Assembly: GCA_903813345.2 (NCBI GenBank)
Contig: CAIIXF020000009.1
Coordinates: 31,191,259-31,255,258, forward strand
DNA length: 64,000 nt
Direction of reading: 5' to 3'
Source of the DNA: Owenia fusiformis
Lineage: Eukaryota > Annelida > Polychaeta > Sabellida > Oweniidae
In this document: piece after piece, positions 12,261 to 27,300 of the stretch
Position numbering within the stretch: position 1 is the first letter of the stretch
How the letters are laid out: the number at the start of each line of letters is the position of its first letter
Translations under genes and position numbers: made by a program
Notes under the pieces: model-generated
The model's database searches: none
Told to the model about the DNA's origin: nothing
Seen by the model: only the letters and a program-made list of their open reading frames with translations

Positions 12261-12267
12261 TATAAAA
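12261..12267 (+). promoter_or_regulatory. Possible TATA box of the group XII PLA2 gene
   Basis: TATAAAA lies 78 bases before the ATG at 12345. That is compatible with a TATA-driven start and a short 5' UTR. No other core element is evident. Confidence 0.35.
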
Positions 12268-12344
12268 CCATTCGATAAACCATTTCTCTTCAACGAAAAC
12301 TATCCAATCAGACAAGGCCACGCGACACAACCGAGCGGCTGAAG

Positions 12345-15300
12345 ATGAAGACGAGCATGTACGTTTATAGGTCGTTTTTAGCGTTAATTCTGCAATCTAT
12401 ACAAATATTAGTTGATGCCCAAGGTGGAGGGGGTGACGCTATGATGGGTGATCTGATTGGAGGACTATTAAACGCAATGGGAGGAGCGGACGACAGCATT
12501 TGCAAATTTGAATGTCCGAATGGTAAGTAAATTTCAACAATCTGTATTGTGCTGCCATCTTTTAATCAGTGTATTTTAATTGTGTTGTATTGGATGAATC
12601 TAATCTAGAAGACCCGGGAAGAAGACGAAGCTCTCTTTTAAGAACTTAAGTGAAGTCAGACGAATGGCAAAGGGTAAATCTAGGATATCCTAGATCTAAT
12701 CCTGGTTTTGCCTCTATTTTTGTAGAAGACAAGATCAAAATCTTTAAAGTTTCCTTCTCCTTTGTAGGACTTCTATACATTAGCCTAAATATTAAAATAT
12801 GAATAAAACTTACCTTCTTATTTGACCTCACTGGCTTTACTGTATCGGCCTCTACTGTAACTTTTAATCGAATGACCGATTCACCAAGCTAAGTCTAGGC
12901 TTACCCCAAAAGCTGAAACGTGTTAGTCGGTAGGGGAGGGGGTCACTACACCGGGGTCTTAAGCAAGGCTTGCATATTTCACTATGAATAACTGAATAAG
13001 CAAATTATATTTAAAAATAACATGCCGAGGAAGGTAAAAACACATTATCGCATATGAATAAAAATCAACCTGACTAAACAGTTCGATGCTCGTGATAGCA
13101 GTTTTATTGTGTGGTTTTATCAATTGTGGGAGTATATACGTTGATTAATTCGTGACAACGAAATTAAAAATTGGATGGTTCCGTACGTAATTGATTAAAT
13201 ATAGGCTTACAAAATAGGCTACATGATCAACTGCATTCTTCTTCCATATTTTCTATTACACTCTCTCAACCAAGAGTAGACACACATGTTGTTCCATTAA
13301 TGATAGGAAAATTCAATACGCTTTTGTAAATTGTAATATTAATTGTATTGTATTGTGTTATATTGTACTGCAGTGTGTATTGTGCATTGTATTGTATTGT
13401 GTTGTATTTAAATATAAAACTGATAAAACTTTTGAATATATGACATATGCTGTGGGTAGAGTCCTTTTTCACCCTTGGTATACGCAGCTAACGAAAATTG
13501 ACCGGTACGGGTCAAAAGCTGGACTGGTACGGGTTAACGGTTTTATTTGAATTTAAAATAGCCATAACTTGCTCAATATTGACTTCCTCGTGTCTAATTT
13601 GAAATATATGATGACTCCCGATGCTTTTAAGTACCCCAATTTTTTACAGATTTTTAAACGGACCAAAACTCTCTAAATGCGCATTTATGCTCTTTTCTCT
13701 CGAGAACGACTGTCTCATTTTCACGATAACTTTTATTTAGTACTTCTAACATATAAGATCTATTTTTCCCCATCAAGGTATGATGTAAATGACATGCTAT
13801 TTACATCTTGTAAGTTTCAATGACGCGCGTTTGATTTTATAAAAAATGCCAAACTTTGTGACAAAGAATTTCATCAGCTATTGCCCCGAACCGGGCCGTC
13901 TTCTCGCTACAAGCAGATTGCCCCGAACCGGTCCGTCTTCTCGCTGCAAGCAGAACTTCGGGCAGGCAGACAAACGTGTCATTTTGACATCGGTCAATTT
14001 CCATCAATTTTGATGTATCTTGATTATCATGCATGCCTAGCTATGTGAATATAAAATACAAAGTCATCACTATAAATACGCATTACTGATACACTGACAT
14101 GATAATAAATGATAAAAACGGAAAGCTGCTATAAATAGAGCATATTTAGTATTCATATTTAGTTGTTTATTTTTATTCCATTTTCATTTATTTCCATTAA
14201 CCTTTTCATAGTTTATTGTTTTACGTGCGTTAGAATAGTTTAACTACATATGGCTCAATATCACCTACTTTCAACATTTGTTGGAAATTCTACTTTATAC
14301 GAAGTTTTTTTGTTTTTGAAATTATAACCGACTATTAATTCAAAATAAACATTTCAAAAGATTCGAACCAATATCTCGATCATTTCTAGTGAGTTTTGGA
14401 ATTTTTCGCCAGGAAATAAGACCAAATTTCATGATTCAAATGTTAAAGTGAACAAAGTGGCGGCTGTTTGAATTCGAATTTTGTATCACGACATGCCCAT
14501 TTTTGGGACAGAATATCGATGTTGCACTCTGGGGGCCAATTTTATGAGCAACTCATTTAACTATAAATAGTACCTGCCACTCTGCCATTCATATTTAAAA
14601 AATGAGTTGGTCATAAAATAGTGGGTTAATCCCGTAGCCGACAGTCGAAAATTGCATTTACGAATACAAGTTCAGTAAGGGAAATTGCTATTATAGGATG
14701 GGGCCGCATTGATTTATCTTTGAGTCTTATTTTGAATTTTGTCCTACGTTTATTCGTTATCTACCTACCCTGCGTGCAGAGTCTAGTTCCCAGGGTCTAG
14801 TTAAACTACTGAATGCTGAAGACGAAGCTTTCTTTTAAGAAGTGAAGTCAAACGAATGCAAAGGGTATTATTTACCATATTAGATAGTGTATAACAGAAA
14901 TTATAATGTACTGCAATTAAAATAATCCCCGAATTCAAGTTAGATAACTTTTTCCGGTACCTGTGACATAAAAGGTGACACATTGATTTTGATTAGCGTA
15001 TTTAATTTCTATCTTACCAAACCTATGTAATATAAAACCCCTAGATGTGTAATATAAAACCCAGACCTCGAGAGTAAACATTAATAAGAGCTAAATTTTT
15101 ACCATGAACAAATAAAATCTTCTTAAATAAATAGTTTTATCATATAATTTTCTTTCCGGGGATGTAAGTGATCAATATGACAATATGATCAATATGAGCC
15201 GATTCCAATTACACCCTTTACGAAGAGATCGCACCGGTTTCGTGTAGTGGTAAAGACGACAAACCGCTTAAATCATATTAGGTTGCTCATCCCTCTAATA

Positions 15301-18300
15301 GGGGTGATAACAACTAAAATCTATTGTATGTGTAAGAATGAAGTTAAAATAATTAATGTTTCTTTTACTTGATCTATCATTTGGAATGAGAGTAGGAAAC
15401 AATGTGTTTTACAGTTTGTGGTGTTGTATTTATTAACATAAAAATCTTCTTTTGCTGTTGCAATGGCGGTTAATTCAAATATTTAGATATTTTTGAAGAA
15501 TGTCTGACAAAGAATATTTGGATGATTGAACAATATTTCCAAACTTTACATGGGGTCTTAAGCTAAAGAAAGAAGAAGACATATTTTATTCCATGACACG
15601 TCTAATAAGAAACTAGAATATCAATTTCTATTTCTACTTTGTCTTTTGATCCTTTCGTATCACTTACTAGCTATATACAATAGATATGCTGCTACGTTTT
15701 CATACTTGGTATCATCCGATCTCATTAATTCATCAGATTACGTTGTAACCGAATAATCGTTTTGCAAACCTGTGTTACAATTCAAAGATTAGACTAAATT
15801 CAATAAGACTTCACTTCAATGAGTTTTAAATAATTGTCACCAATTTTATTGGAGTAAAACAATAGAATATATTATATATTATATACATGCACACATTATT
15901 ATATTTTTTGATCATGTTACAGATTCACCACAAGTTGTGGTTTGTTATATACATGTATGTACTTCTACATTATAATTGCAAGAGGCTCATAAGCCCAGTT
16001 AAGCAAATACATGGAGAGTCAAAAAAGGTAACCCAAACAAATCTTTATAACTCCGTCTTCCAGTATGGGTCTTAAGTCATAATTGGTAATAATTCTGAAA
16101 TATTCTTTCAAATCTTCTTTCACTCCAACCAATAAGTTTCATGCCAAAATCACTCTGAATTTTATCGTGTTCACTAACAACAGAAACATCAGATACATCA
16201 TTGGCATCAGCGAGTTAAACAAAATGTTAGAAGGAAAATTAGAGCCGTTTTGCAAGATTTATGTTAGCGTGTAGTCAGAAAAGACAAGATCGGCATTTTA
16301 AGCTTGTTTTGTAAAATGGTCATAAATTCTTGATCTTTTGGAATAGGCTACCCTTTGCATTCGTTTGACTATACTTCTTAAAAGAGAGCTTGTAGTTTAA
16401 CTAGACTCTGCACGCAGGGTAGGAATAGGCCGATAAAACTTGGTAGAGTGAAAGAACATTGAAGAAGTTTCAATTATAATATGATATAAGATCCTTACCG
16501 GATGATCGAGTTATCAAAATTTGTTTGGGTTACCTTTTTTGGCTCACCCTGTATATAATACAACAATGAAAAGAATTTATATAAATAGAATACATATACT
16601 GTTCAACTTCATAAAATAACAGTTAAAAATAATTTATGATAACATACCCCCTGACTGGGTTGGTGTTCCTGTTAGGTAGAAAATGGGACCCTGCTCGATC
16701 GGTGAAGCGGTTAAGCTTGTATTCGCGAATACAAATAGCGGCTAGCGGCTACCGGATTAACCCACTGTTTTATGATCAGCTCATTTAAATATGAATGGAA
16801 AAGTGGCAGGTAATATACGTATTTAAAGTGCCCGATAAACTATAAAATGCGCATGCGTCCAGGTGTTGATAAACTATAAATAGCGAAAATCCAGGGTTTG
16901 TCACCACAAGGTAAGCCAGGACGTGTTGAGAGAACAGCTAGTGTTGATATTGAATTTATATGTAGCCAGATAAGTTTCCTTATTGAAATTACATATGGTT
17001 ATTAGCAATACTTTGTAGGTGCTAAATAATAAAATATTTAGAGTATATATGAGAGAAATTGGTCATTTCGAACCTGTTGAAAAGTTTGTGGCTCTCGGCT
17101 ACACCGGGGAATTTACTTCCATGAGTACACACATAAATGTGGGGTTCCCCAAGAGGTACGCGACAAGGTGACCTGGCATCAAATGTGCGACTAAATGCTA
17201 CTATCGAGAAGATTAAATAACGAATACGACAATAAGTTATTGCATGTGACAATTCCGAGCCTTCATCTCACTGAAGTATTTTGAAGTGAAAATAGGATTT
17301 TTGTTTTGATACATGGATTCAGATGAACGTAACTTTATTCTGACAAGTAATCAAAACTGAACAAAATTGATTGTACGTAACAGACAATTTATTGTTTTAC
17401 AATGTTTTGATTTGCTAAACGAATGAAACCAACAAATTATGACATGTAAAATGACAATTTTGAAATGTAAAATTTAAAAGTGACAAACACAACCTCCCTA
17501 TCCACTCTTTGGGAGCCCTAGTAAATTAGTAATATGTACATGCAGTGGTAGTGTACAGCTTATTATCACACTACGCTTTGTATTCTAAAGCCTGTTGTTT
17601 GTAATAACACTGTTCACTCAACGTATGTTTTGTGTGTGGGCAGTCAACGATAATCATTGTTTTATCCCGGTTATATGACCTCGGCAATTATAACAGAACC
17701 GTACTAAACGAAAAAACGCAAATAAGAGAAAGCTTTCACACACATATAAAAAATGAACTAGTCTAATCCGCCAGTATAAACTCTGTGCTATACGTAGCTG
17801 GGTCAGGCGCACACTTTAAATGAGTTGCCAATAAAATAGTAAGTTAATCTGGCAGCCGACAGGCGTTAGTTGCACTCGCGTATACAAGGTTAGTCTCTAT
17901 TTCTTTTTATTTAATCCTTGGAAAAGCCAAAACAATAAGAAAGGCGTGAGCGATACTTATTGATAGTGTATGTCACCGGCTGCACTGGCGGATCCAGAAG
18001 CTAATAAGCCCACATTTCAAATCAGAAGAAACTTTGGGCTCCTTAATCCAAAAAATGGGCCCAATTTTTGAAAATTTAAGGCCCATTTTTGATAATTTGA
18101 CCTAAAAAGCCCAAAAGGCCAAGTAATGCCCAAGGGCCCACTAATTGAGGCCCTACACAACTTTTGGGCCCAACATTTTTTGGGGCCAAAACATTTTTTC
18201 TGGTCCCACCCAAGGGGGTGGGCATGGCCCCCCTGGATCCAACAGTGGGCTGATACGATTTAATTATTATCTCAAGGGTTGAGCCATTTTAAAGCGTCTA

Positions 18301-21300
18301 TAGTATTTCTATCCTAAAATAACTGCACTACAGGATTCTTTCAAGAGTCTAGCCTGCCAATACAGGACAACACGGATTTATAAATAAGGCTGGCTGGCCT
18401 TAAACTGGTTGAAAACGGTCAGAAAGTTTGACATGCATAATTTAAACTCTCAAGATGAATGCCTTTTTACACCTACTGCGGACTCGATGGCTGTCTTGCC
18501 AATATTAGTCCGCGCTGTGCCCTTGTGTTAACGGTCAATAGGACCATGCATGATTCTGTCTCCATCGGCATCTACATTACTGCTCTCGGGTAACCTAAAG
18601 CTATATGTGACATTTGATTCATTTCTCCCTTTGACTCAGCAATCAGTTTCTCTGGAATATATGTACCATATGTATATGTACCATGATCAACAAAATGTTG
18701 AATATTAATGGCATTATGGTTTACCTGCCCTATGAAAAAAACATATTAACGCGAATGATCCAATTTTACTAAATGGACTAAAAACAATAGTCAATCTCAT
18801 CTGGAATGTAGAGCTGTATTCAACAGGTCCAAATGTCGATGGCCAATGGCTAGCATTGTGATTTACACTTTCTCTATCTGTGTCCTTTGCCTAAATTGTG
18901 CAAAACCTGCGTGTGATTTATGAAAATGGGTCAGTTGAATTAAAATATGATCCATTTTTACCGTGTAGTTGTTCAAGAGCAGTAAAACGGTTACTTTAGC
19001 TCCTGTATTAATGATCAGAAGCCGACGCTAATGAATCTTCAACGTCCATTCTTCTTTTTCCAAGAGAGAAGATTCTGACATAAGCGGCTTTGAAGTTACT
19101 GTTACACGCGTAATATATCCAGGGGTTGAACATAGAATTCATCCATCCTAGCCAAGATACTATGCCCCATGGTACTCCTGGTATCTTGTACCCGATTGAC
19201 ACATCAATGATATTGAACAAGTACAGCGGCAGCCAGCAAAGGAGGAATGCTCCCATGATGATCAAAAGTGTCCTCGCCGCCTTACGCTCTCTTTTCATAT
19301 TCCTGGCTTCAGAGCGTTTATCACGATCATCTGCGATCTCAAGTGCTTGGATTTTTCTAGACTGAGACCTAGCAATGTAGAAGATGATGCTGTAAACGAC
19401 TATCATCATTCCAGCAGGGATGTAGAACAGTAACAGGGATGTTGCGATAGTATATGCTGGGCTGACCTTAAATGGACAGACTGGCAGGGTTCCGTTATTT
19501 GTCATTTCCTGTATCATTTCCTCAACACCAATGTCTGGCCACTTTGCAAATACACTTACAAACGAAGGAAATATCGGAAGTATCCAACAGCAAGCAATCA
19601 TAGAAATTACGACCTTCTTGTTAAAGCGCTCATGATAGAAGAACGGGCGACAAATGGCAAAGTAGCGGTCAATCGCAACACAGAGCAGATTGTATATGGA
19701 TGCAGTTGAGAACATTATATCCAGACTCTTAGAAAGATCGCAAATGGCATTTCCAAATGGCCAATAACCATTTCTCACTTCTCTGTATATCGCAAACGGC
19801 ATTACCAAAGCTCCAACGAGAATGTCCGAAACTGCCAAAGAAACAATGAAGAACCCTGTCAATGACTGTAAGGCCGGAGTGATGTAAACGGCTATGATGA
19901 CAATGACGTTCCCCACGAATGTGACAATGTTAATCAAGGCGAGAATGATCCCAATGATTGCCAAGGCTTCTTCACTGTAACCTCCGCCCGGTTCAACTTG
20001 TTTGGTAATGTTTTCAAACATAGTCGCGTCTTCCAAACCACTATTGTCGAACAAAGTTGTATTTTCCATTTTTTACACTGCTTCAGTCACAAGTAACTTT
20101 AATTGTGTAATCACTTATATCTGTATTATTGCCTCTTTGAAATCCTCTCAGGCCTATAATAAGAAATAACTAATTGAATTGCGGATAATAGAAAAATAAC
20201 TCGGTCTCTTTCAACTAGAACAATTACCAATGAGCGGGTAAATGATTATGTTTTCACAATGATCGTATACATTATTAATATGATGTATGCATTTTGATCA
20301 GATCATATTATTAACGAATAATAAAAACATAGCTCTCTTTTATACACTTAGACACGACTAAAGCAATAAAAGGATCATAATTCATTCATCATCTCATTAA
20401 ACGTGCTTCATAACATTTGCTTTAATAAAATGTAAGTTGTTTTCAATGTCACTTATCAGTGTTTCGTATACATTCAACAATGTGTCAATTTTGGATGAGT
20501 GGGGGGGTTAACAATAAATTCTCATTATATAGGACGATTGGAACTTTTTCTCTAATGCCTTTTCAGTGCCACCTCTTAGTGTTTCGTACATTCAACAATG
20601 TGTCAATTTGGATGAGGGGGAGAGGGGGGGGGGATAACAACAAATTCTCATTAAATAGGACGGTTGGAACTTTTTCTCTAATACGTTTTCAGTGCCACCT
20701 CTTAGTGTTTCGTACATTCAACAATGTGTCGATTTGGATAGAGGGGGGGGGGTAACAATAAATTCTCATTATATAGGACGATTTGAACTTTTTCTCTTAT
20801 ACGTTTTCAGTGTCACCTCTCAGTGTTTCGTACATTCAACAATGTGTCAATTTGGATGAGGTGGAGAGGGGGGGGGGGATAACAACAAATTCTCATTAAA
20901 TAGGACGGTTGGAACTTTTTCTCTAATACGTTTTCAGTGCCACCTCTTAGTGTTTCGTACATTCAACAATGTGTCGATTTGGATAGAGGGGGGGGGGGGG
21001 GTAACAATAAATTCTCATTATATAGGACGATTTGAACTTTTTCTCTTATACGTTTTCAGTGTCACCTCTCAGTGTTTCGTACATTCAACAATGTGTCAAT
21101 TTGGATGAGGTGGAGAGGGGGGGGGGATAACAACAAATTCTCATTAAATAGGACGGTTGGAACTTTTTCTCTAATACGTTTTCAGTGCCACCTCTTAGTG
21201 TTTCGTACATTCAACAATGTGTCAATTTGGATGAGGTGGAGAGGGGGGGGGGTAACAATAAATTCTCATTATATAGGACGGTTGGAACTTTTTCTCTAAT

Positions 21301-24300
21301 ACATTTTCAGTGCCACCTCTTAGTGTTTCGTACATTCAACAATGTGTCAATTTGGATGAGGGGGAGAGGGGGGGGATAACAACAAATTCTCATTAAATAG
21401 GACGGTTGGAACTCCAAAACGTTTTCATTGTCACCTCTCAGTGCTTCGTACGTTCATCAATGTGTCAATTTTTACTTTCATGGATACAAGGGATTAACCA
21501 TAAGTTATATGGTTCTCATAATAGAGGGCGATTAGAACTTTTTCTCCAAAACGTTTTCTCTTCAGTGTCACCTCTTAGTGTTGCGTAAATTTATTGATAG
21601 AGAGTTTAAGCTTGTATTAAAAATCGAAACGCCAACCTATACGTATGACCAATCGCCCATACAAATGTACCACTTAAATATTTTCCGTTCGCATTTAGGT
21701 TGTGAAAACATTGCAAGCTTAAACTCCCTAATGTGTCAGTTTACACGTTCAGGGATACGAGGGATTATTAATAAATTCTCATTTTATATAGGGCGAATAG
21801 AAATTTTTCCGTATTCCGTAATTTTGAATTCTCCATAAAAATATGATTCTTCCTGATAAAAAGGAAAGGTGCTTGTATGTAACCAGTTTTTTTTCCAATG
21901 GGACTATAATATAAATTATCACTCCTAATTGGTCAATTCATGGTCATATGACATGAAATATAACTTCATGTTCCCTGTCATCAAACACATAGAAACACTA
22001 TAAAGATGAAAATGTAAAGTTTCTAAAAAATATTCACAATGTCAAAAATCGAATGAAATTTAAATTGTCCACTATTTACTTTCATCCGAATTCTCGACAA
22101 AAGAGGAAAAATCCGAGAGCCTAGAGCTGACCTCTTAATTTACTCTCTTACTTACCACCTTCGTTTCTCCGAAATTTTACCATCTAGAGTTTCTAAATAC
22201 TACACGTCGGTGTGATGTTTTGTTCAATGTAAGTATATTCTTTACATCTCACTTTATCTTGAGGTGAAATAATAAGCTCTATAATGTTGGCAAGAACGCA
22301 AAAAATCAACATGATTTTATTCGAAGCGTTTGACTAATCATCGACAGTTAGGTCATCTTTATAAATCCATTGAAAATATGGTAGTCTCTGAACCCTGTGG
22401 TATTCCCCCTCTTATATTAAACTTGACTGTATAAAAAATCTGATCAAAGTTTACTGAGATATCTTCAGTCATGAGCACACGACGAAACAATTTGAAACTA
22501 AAATACATAATGAAAGCAAAATAAGCCATACTAACCATGAAAATCACCCATTTCATCCTAGTTAATTGAATCTACTACAGTAAAATATGATATCCATAAT
22601 GTCTAAAATGTACATTTAGTGTCGTAGAGCATATTTTAAAACATATTGTTCAAAGTGCCTTAAGTGACAGGTAACACTACTTGTTTAATTTGTGTGATGC
22701 GGAAAGTGCCTTTCATTGTACAATTCAATTTATTTATTTCTCTTATCACCCATTAGAATATGTAGAATAAAAGTTAGTTTATAAGATTTGAGATAAATGG
22801 ACTAAAAACATAAACACGACGATACCATGATGTTATAGATTGGTGTGTCCTAGAGTCACAGGCTGGTATCGAAAGATTTGTCCGCTGTTACGGAGTATGC
22901 TATTTTTCATAAATACATTAAGAATACTTCACAATTTATTATTTAACTCATATATTTCGTTATATCAAATAAAATTACTTTCTCCATGCAATGGATATAT
23001 TATTTGCGGGTAACCTTCACTTCTGGTTGAAGTCCAATAACGCTTGGAGTAAAAAGTATTGAAAACGGTACCAGAGTATCATACTTTAAAATGTACCATT
23101 TCTTTTTTTGACTTTTTAATGGCATGATGTAGTGACACAGTAATGTTTACATTTGTTTTCAGCATAACTCTGAATGTAATAATGAGATCTTGATGTATTG
23201 GGTCTTTTTATTTTTAAATATTTTGTCCGCAGTGACGGAGCAGTTTCACAGTTCACATTTGCAACTGCTCCGTCACGGCGGACAAAAAATTACATCCAAT
23301 ACATCAATATCTCATTAATACCTTCAGAGTTATGCTTAAAACATGTAAATATTATCATGTGCCTGTATCGTGCCATTAAAAATAAAAAATAAATGGTACA
23401 TTTTGGAGTATGATACTCTGGCGCCATTTTCAATAGCTTTTCTTCGTAGCTGGGACTTCAAACAGAGGTAAAAATTACCCGCAAATGATATATTTATTGC
23501 ATGGAGTAAGTATAACGAAACATTATTAGAGTTGAAAATAAATTTGGTGGTTTTCTTAGTGTTTTTTTATGAAAAATAACATGCTCCGTCACAGCGGACA
23601 AATCTTTCAATACCAGCCTGTGAGAGTATAGTATATAGTGTACGGCTCGCTATATTTACTTTTTTATCTTTTCTTTTCCTATCATAAGTTTTAAGTGTTC
23701 GTTGTCTGTTTCGTGTATTTGCATGCTTGTTGGTGGATTGGTTTGCTACAGGGTGAGCCCAAAAATACCAACACTGTCATCCAGTATGTCTTTCATTCAT
23801 TTGACTAAGTTTTATTGCAAATGGTCACCATTTTATGGCCATTTTGCTCAAAATGCCGGTCTTGTCTTTGGAGACAAACTTGAATGCACCGTGTGAAGTT
23901 TCTGACTTACACACTCACAGATATCTTGTGTAATGGCTCTCATTTCCCTTCTAATCTTTTGTTGTAACTCTCTGGTGCTTCGTTTGCTCTTGATGGACGG
24001 CGTCCATTTTGATGACGTCTCGAATATCTGTCCGTTATATTTCCAGAGCTTGGGGTTGGATTGGTTTCGAAATGTCAGGGACGATTCTTTTGACCTAGAA
24101 CTCATTCTTGGTCGGCGGCGTGCGTCTACGCGGTAGCTAGGCGTCGTCGTCAGTCAAAACAACAGCAATATTGTTTGTTTGTAAATAGTGATTATTTTCA
24201 ATTTAACATTTACATAATTTGTATACATGTATCTCATTTATATAAAGGGCAATAAATATATACATACATACACATTAGGTTTCAGCAGGTGATATTGTTG

Positions 24301-27300
24301 GCTTCGCAATTTTTTCGAAAGACGAAAGAATTTTCGCTAATATAATTTTACGATTCAAAATGGCTGCCTTATGACTTCCAAAAGATACGCCAAAATCAGT
24401 TCAAATCAATGTTTCGCCGGTGAACTGAGAACAATATGAACGTACTAGCAGGCAAGGAAACACTTCAATACGTCCACAGACGACCAAATAAAACTACACC
24501 CACCTATTCTCTTGAAGAAGAGCATTTCGAAGAGCATTTCCGGTTTTACTCAACGAAAATAATATAATACGCGTTTCCATCCCTGATATCATAACACTTT
24601 TACAAATAAGGAAGTAACACAACACCAAGCTGAAAAAACATCTACTCTCAGCTTTCAATATGGCCACTTAGTTATTCAGCTTTGCTAAATATAATGCTCG
24701 AGGTATATGTACAAGCTTTTCATGCTTGCAGATAAAAATGGTCGCTTGAATTGTTATATATTTGAAATCATTTGCATTTAGATGGAATTTAGTTGGAAAT
24801 CTTCCTTTTTAATTGTTCTCCAACATTTATTGCAATTGGATGAAATGTCCCACGGTCTTCTAGTCTTTGACTGATAATGTCTGAATGGTAGCAAGGCAAG
24901 GGGGCGTTTATTAGATACCCTTTCTTTGTATGTTAAGTCATTCTTTTGGATGTTACAGAATTGTTTCCTTATGGTCGGTTGTCCTCTGAAAAGTTCATTT
25001 CCAAAACTGCAACTGGCACATAGCGATGCAAATTACGGGAAAAGTGAGAAATGTGAAAAACAGACATAAAAAGAAGTGAATCAGCTGCTGACTTTGTGGA
25101 TTTAACAGGAAATCCTTTTGTTATATAAGTAATAAGACATCTCAAGTTAAATTACTCCTACAAGGTGAATAACAATAGAATGATAATCCAAGCTCTTTAA
25201 ATAACACAATTACTGAATGTGCAGTATCTTTATTATAACTTGCGTATGAATTTTGATCAGATCCTGTTTTACGGATATTCTGTTTACGTAAACCAGCTAC
25301 GGAGGCAAGGATTTTCATTACTTGGGGATCACATTCGTTATTCTTGAAAGAGTTGACTTACATAATAAATATGTATAAAGTCTTTGTAGTTTGTCTTTCG
25401 GTGCCGCCATTGATTCGTGCTAATTAACCAAATACTTTTTTTACAAGTTTTCATTCTTTATTTCACTAGATGCATTTATAGCTTTTAAGGCTTTATTATC
25501 TAGGTCAAAGGTCAAGATCTTCCTTTTTGGTTATATACATGAATATAAATATTATTTCTTCCAATCCTGTATACTTTTTAATAATCATTAGTAGGCTTAA
25601 CATTTTAGAGAGCCGTCTCGAATTATTTATTTTCCACATATTGTAGATTATCTTCGCACATATGGATTTACTGTTATTTTAATCGTTGTTATTGGTTGGT
25701 TGAATTAACTAGTAAAGTCACTTTCCCTATCTAACTTTGCATCACAATCGTACAATTGATTCAGAGAGCTTACATCAATAACAGAGAATTAATGCAATGA
25801 TTCATATATTTATAGATGTAATATTTATTGTTTTCACTGGTCGTAGTAACATTAGTTGCATCATATTTGTGTTGTGTTGTATATCTATCTCTATGGAATG
25901 AAGCGTTCATAACATCCGGTGTTTGAGTAGTTGTACTTCTTTTCAGTACGGTATCATTTTATTTACATTAGCCGATAAAATAATTATTGTCTTTTGTCGC
26001 CAGGCTTGTAAAGGAGTGGTGTCGATATGGAGAACTGAATTCAACAATGTTTTTCTCTTAAATCAATCATTGAAAACATTCTGTAAGAAAAAACGGTATT
26101 TTATGTAATGTTGACTGATTGACAACAATTTAATGCGAAAATTATTTAGAAATATTTTACATAACTGTTTTTGTTAAAATCATTTGTTTTTTAGTGCAAT
26201 TGTTTTTGCTCCTTTCTACCAACTCTTGAGAATGAAATAAAATGTCTTTCCGAACCTTATTGGAACAAAATAGCATATAAAACATGTTTTTAGACCTCTC
26301 AATATTATAGTTATACAAAGGAATTTTTGGTTGATTTTAAAAAAGTATTCAAAAAATTAAAACAAAATCCCCCCAAAATTTCCTTTGTACAATTACAATA
26401 TTGAGAGACCTCACCATGTTGTGTTTATGTCGTTTTGTTCCAATGAGGTTCGGAAAGATGTTCCATTTCACTCTGGAAACATGATACCAAGAACAAAACA
26501 AGTGTTTGATGTGTTTTCTAAAACAATATAGATGAAAGTATTTTTCAAATTATCAAAAGATGGCCATTGATTAATTGAAGATGTGTTCAATTTTTAGATT
26601 TTTTATGTCTGGTTTAAGAGAAACGTGTGTTCAAAAAGTTCTCCATATCGATACCACTCCTTTACGATTCACCCATTTTCTTTTTTGGTGCTTCTTTTTA
26701 GACATAAAGCTTCTGATGCAACAGGATTGGTATTACAGAAAATAAAAGGAATCGCTATCGCGTTTCTATATGCGTCCTATTAAGAATTTTCAAAATGATA
26801 CTAAGTATTGAATTATTTCTACCTGGCTTTAATCAGGTAGGTAGCAAGTAATACATTCACTTCATTTTTCAATATCTACGAGCATTAAAGAGGCAGTGTC
26901 TGATAGAAACACACTTTGAGCACCCCTGAATATTTTTTTGCATCAGGATATCGATGTAAAACTGGTTTAACCTCATCAATCTACTTGCCAATCTAAATGT
27001 CACTGATACCAACTCCTTCCTTTATGGTGTTAATTTCATAATGTCCGCAGAAATGATTTATTAACTTGACTGTCGGAAATTCGAAAAGAAATAAAAACCC
27101 GCTCTTATACTGATTTTTGTGTCTTGGTTCAAATCACTTGGCGACGCTCGTACCACGTGATGGGAATTCCCTGCGGAAATCTCAAATTGGGTTCAATTCT
27201 AACAGTTGGTTGTTGATTTTCTCAATATATCGACAGTGAGTAATAATGTGCCCAAAACTTGGACTCAAGATATATTTAAGGCATGTAAAATATTATATAT

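Noticed and set aside
20459-21588. Series of + strand ORFs with FRTFNNVSIW repeats
   Set aside because: Translations of the G-run minisatellite; frames shift with G-run length.
22359-22556. 65-codon minus ORF with a hydrophobic start
   Set aside because: Could imitate a signal-peptide exon, but there is no downstream exon or family match.
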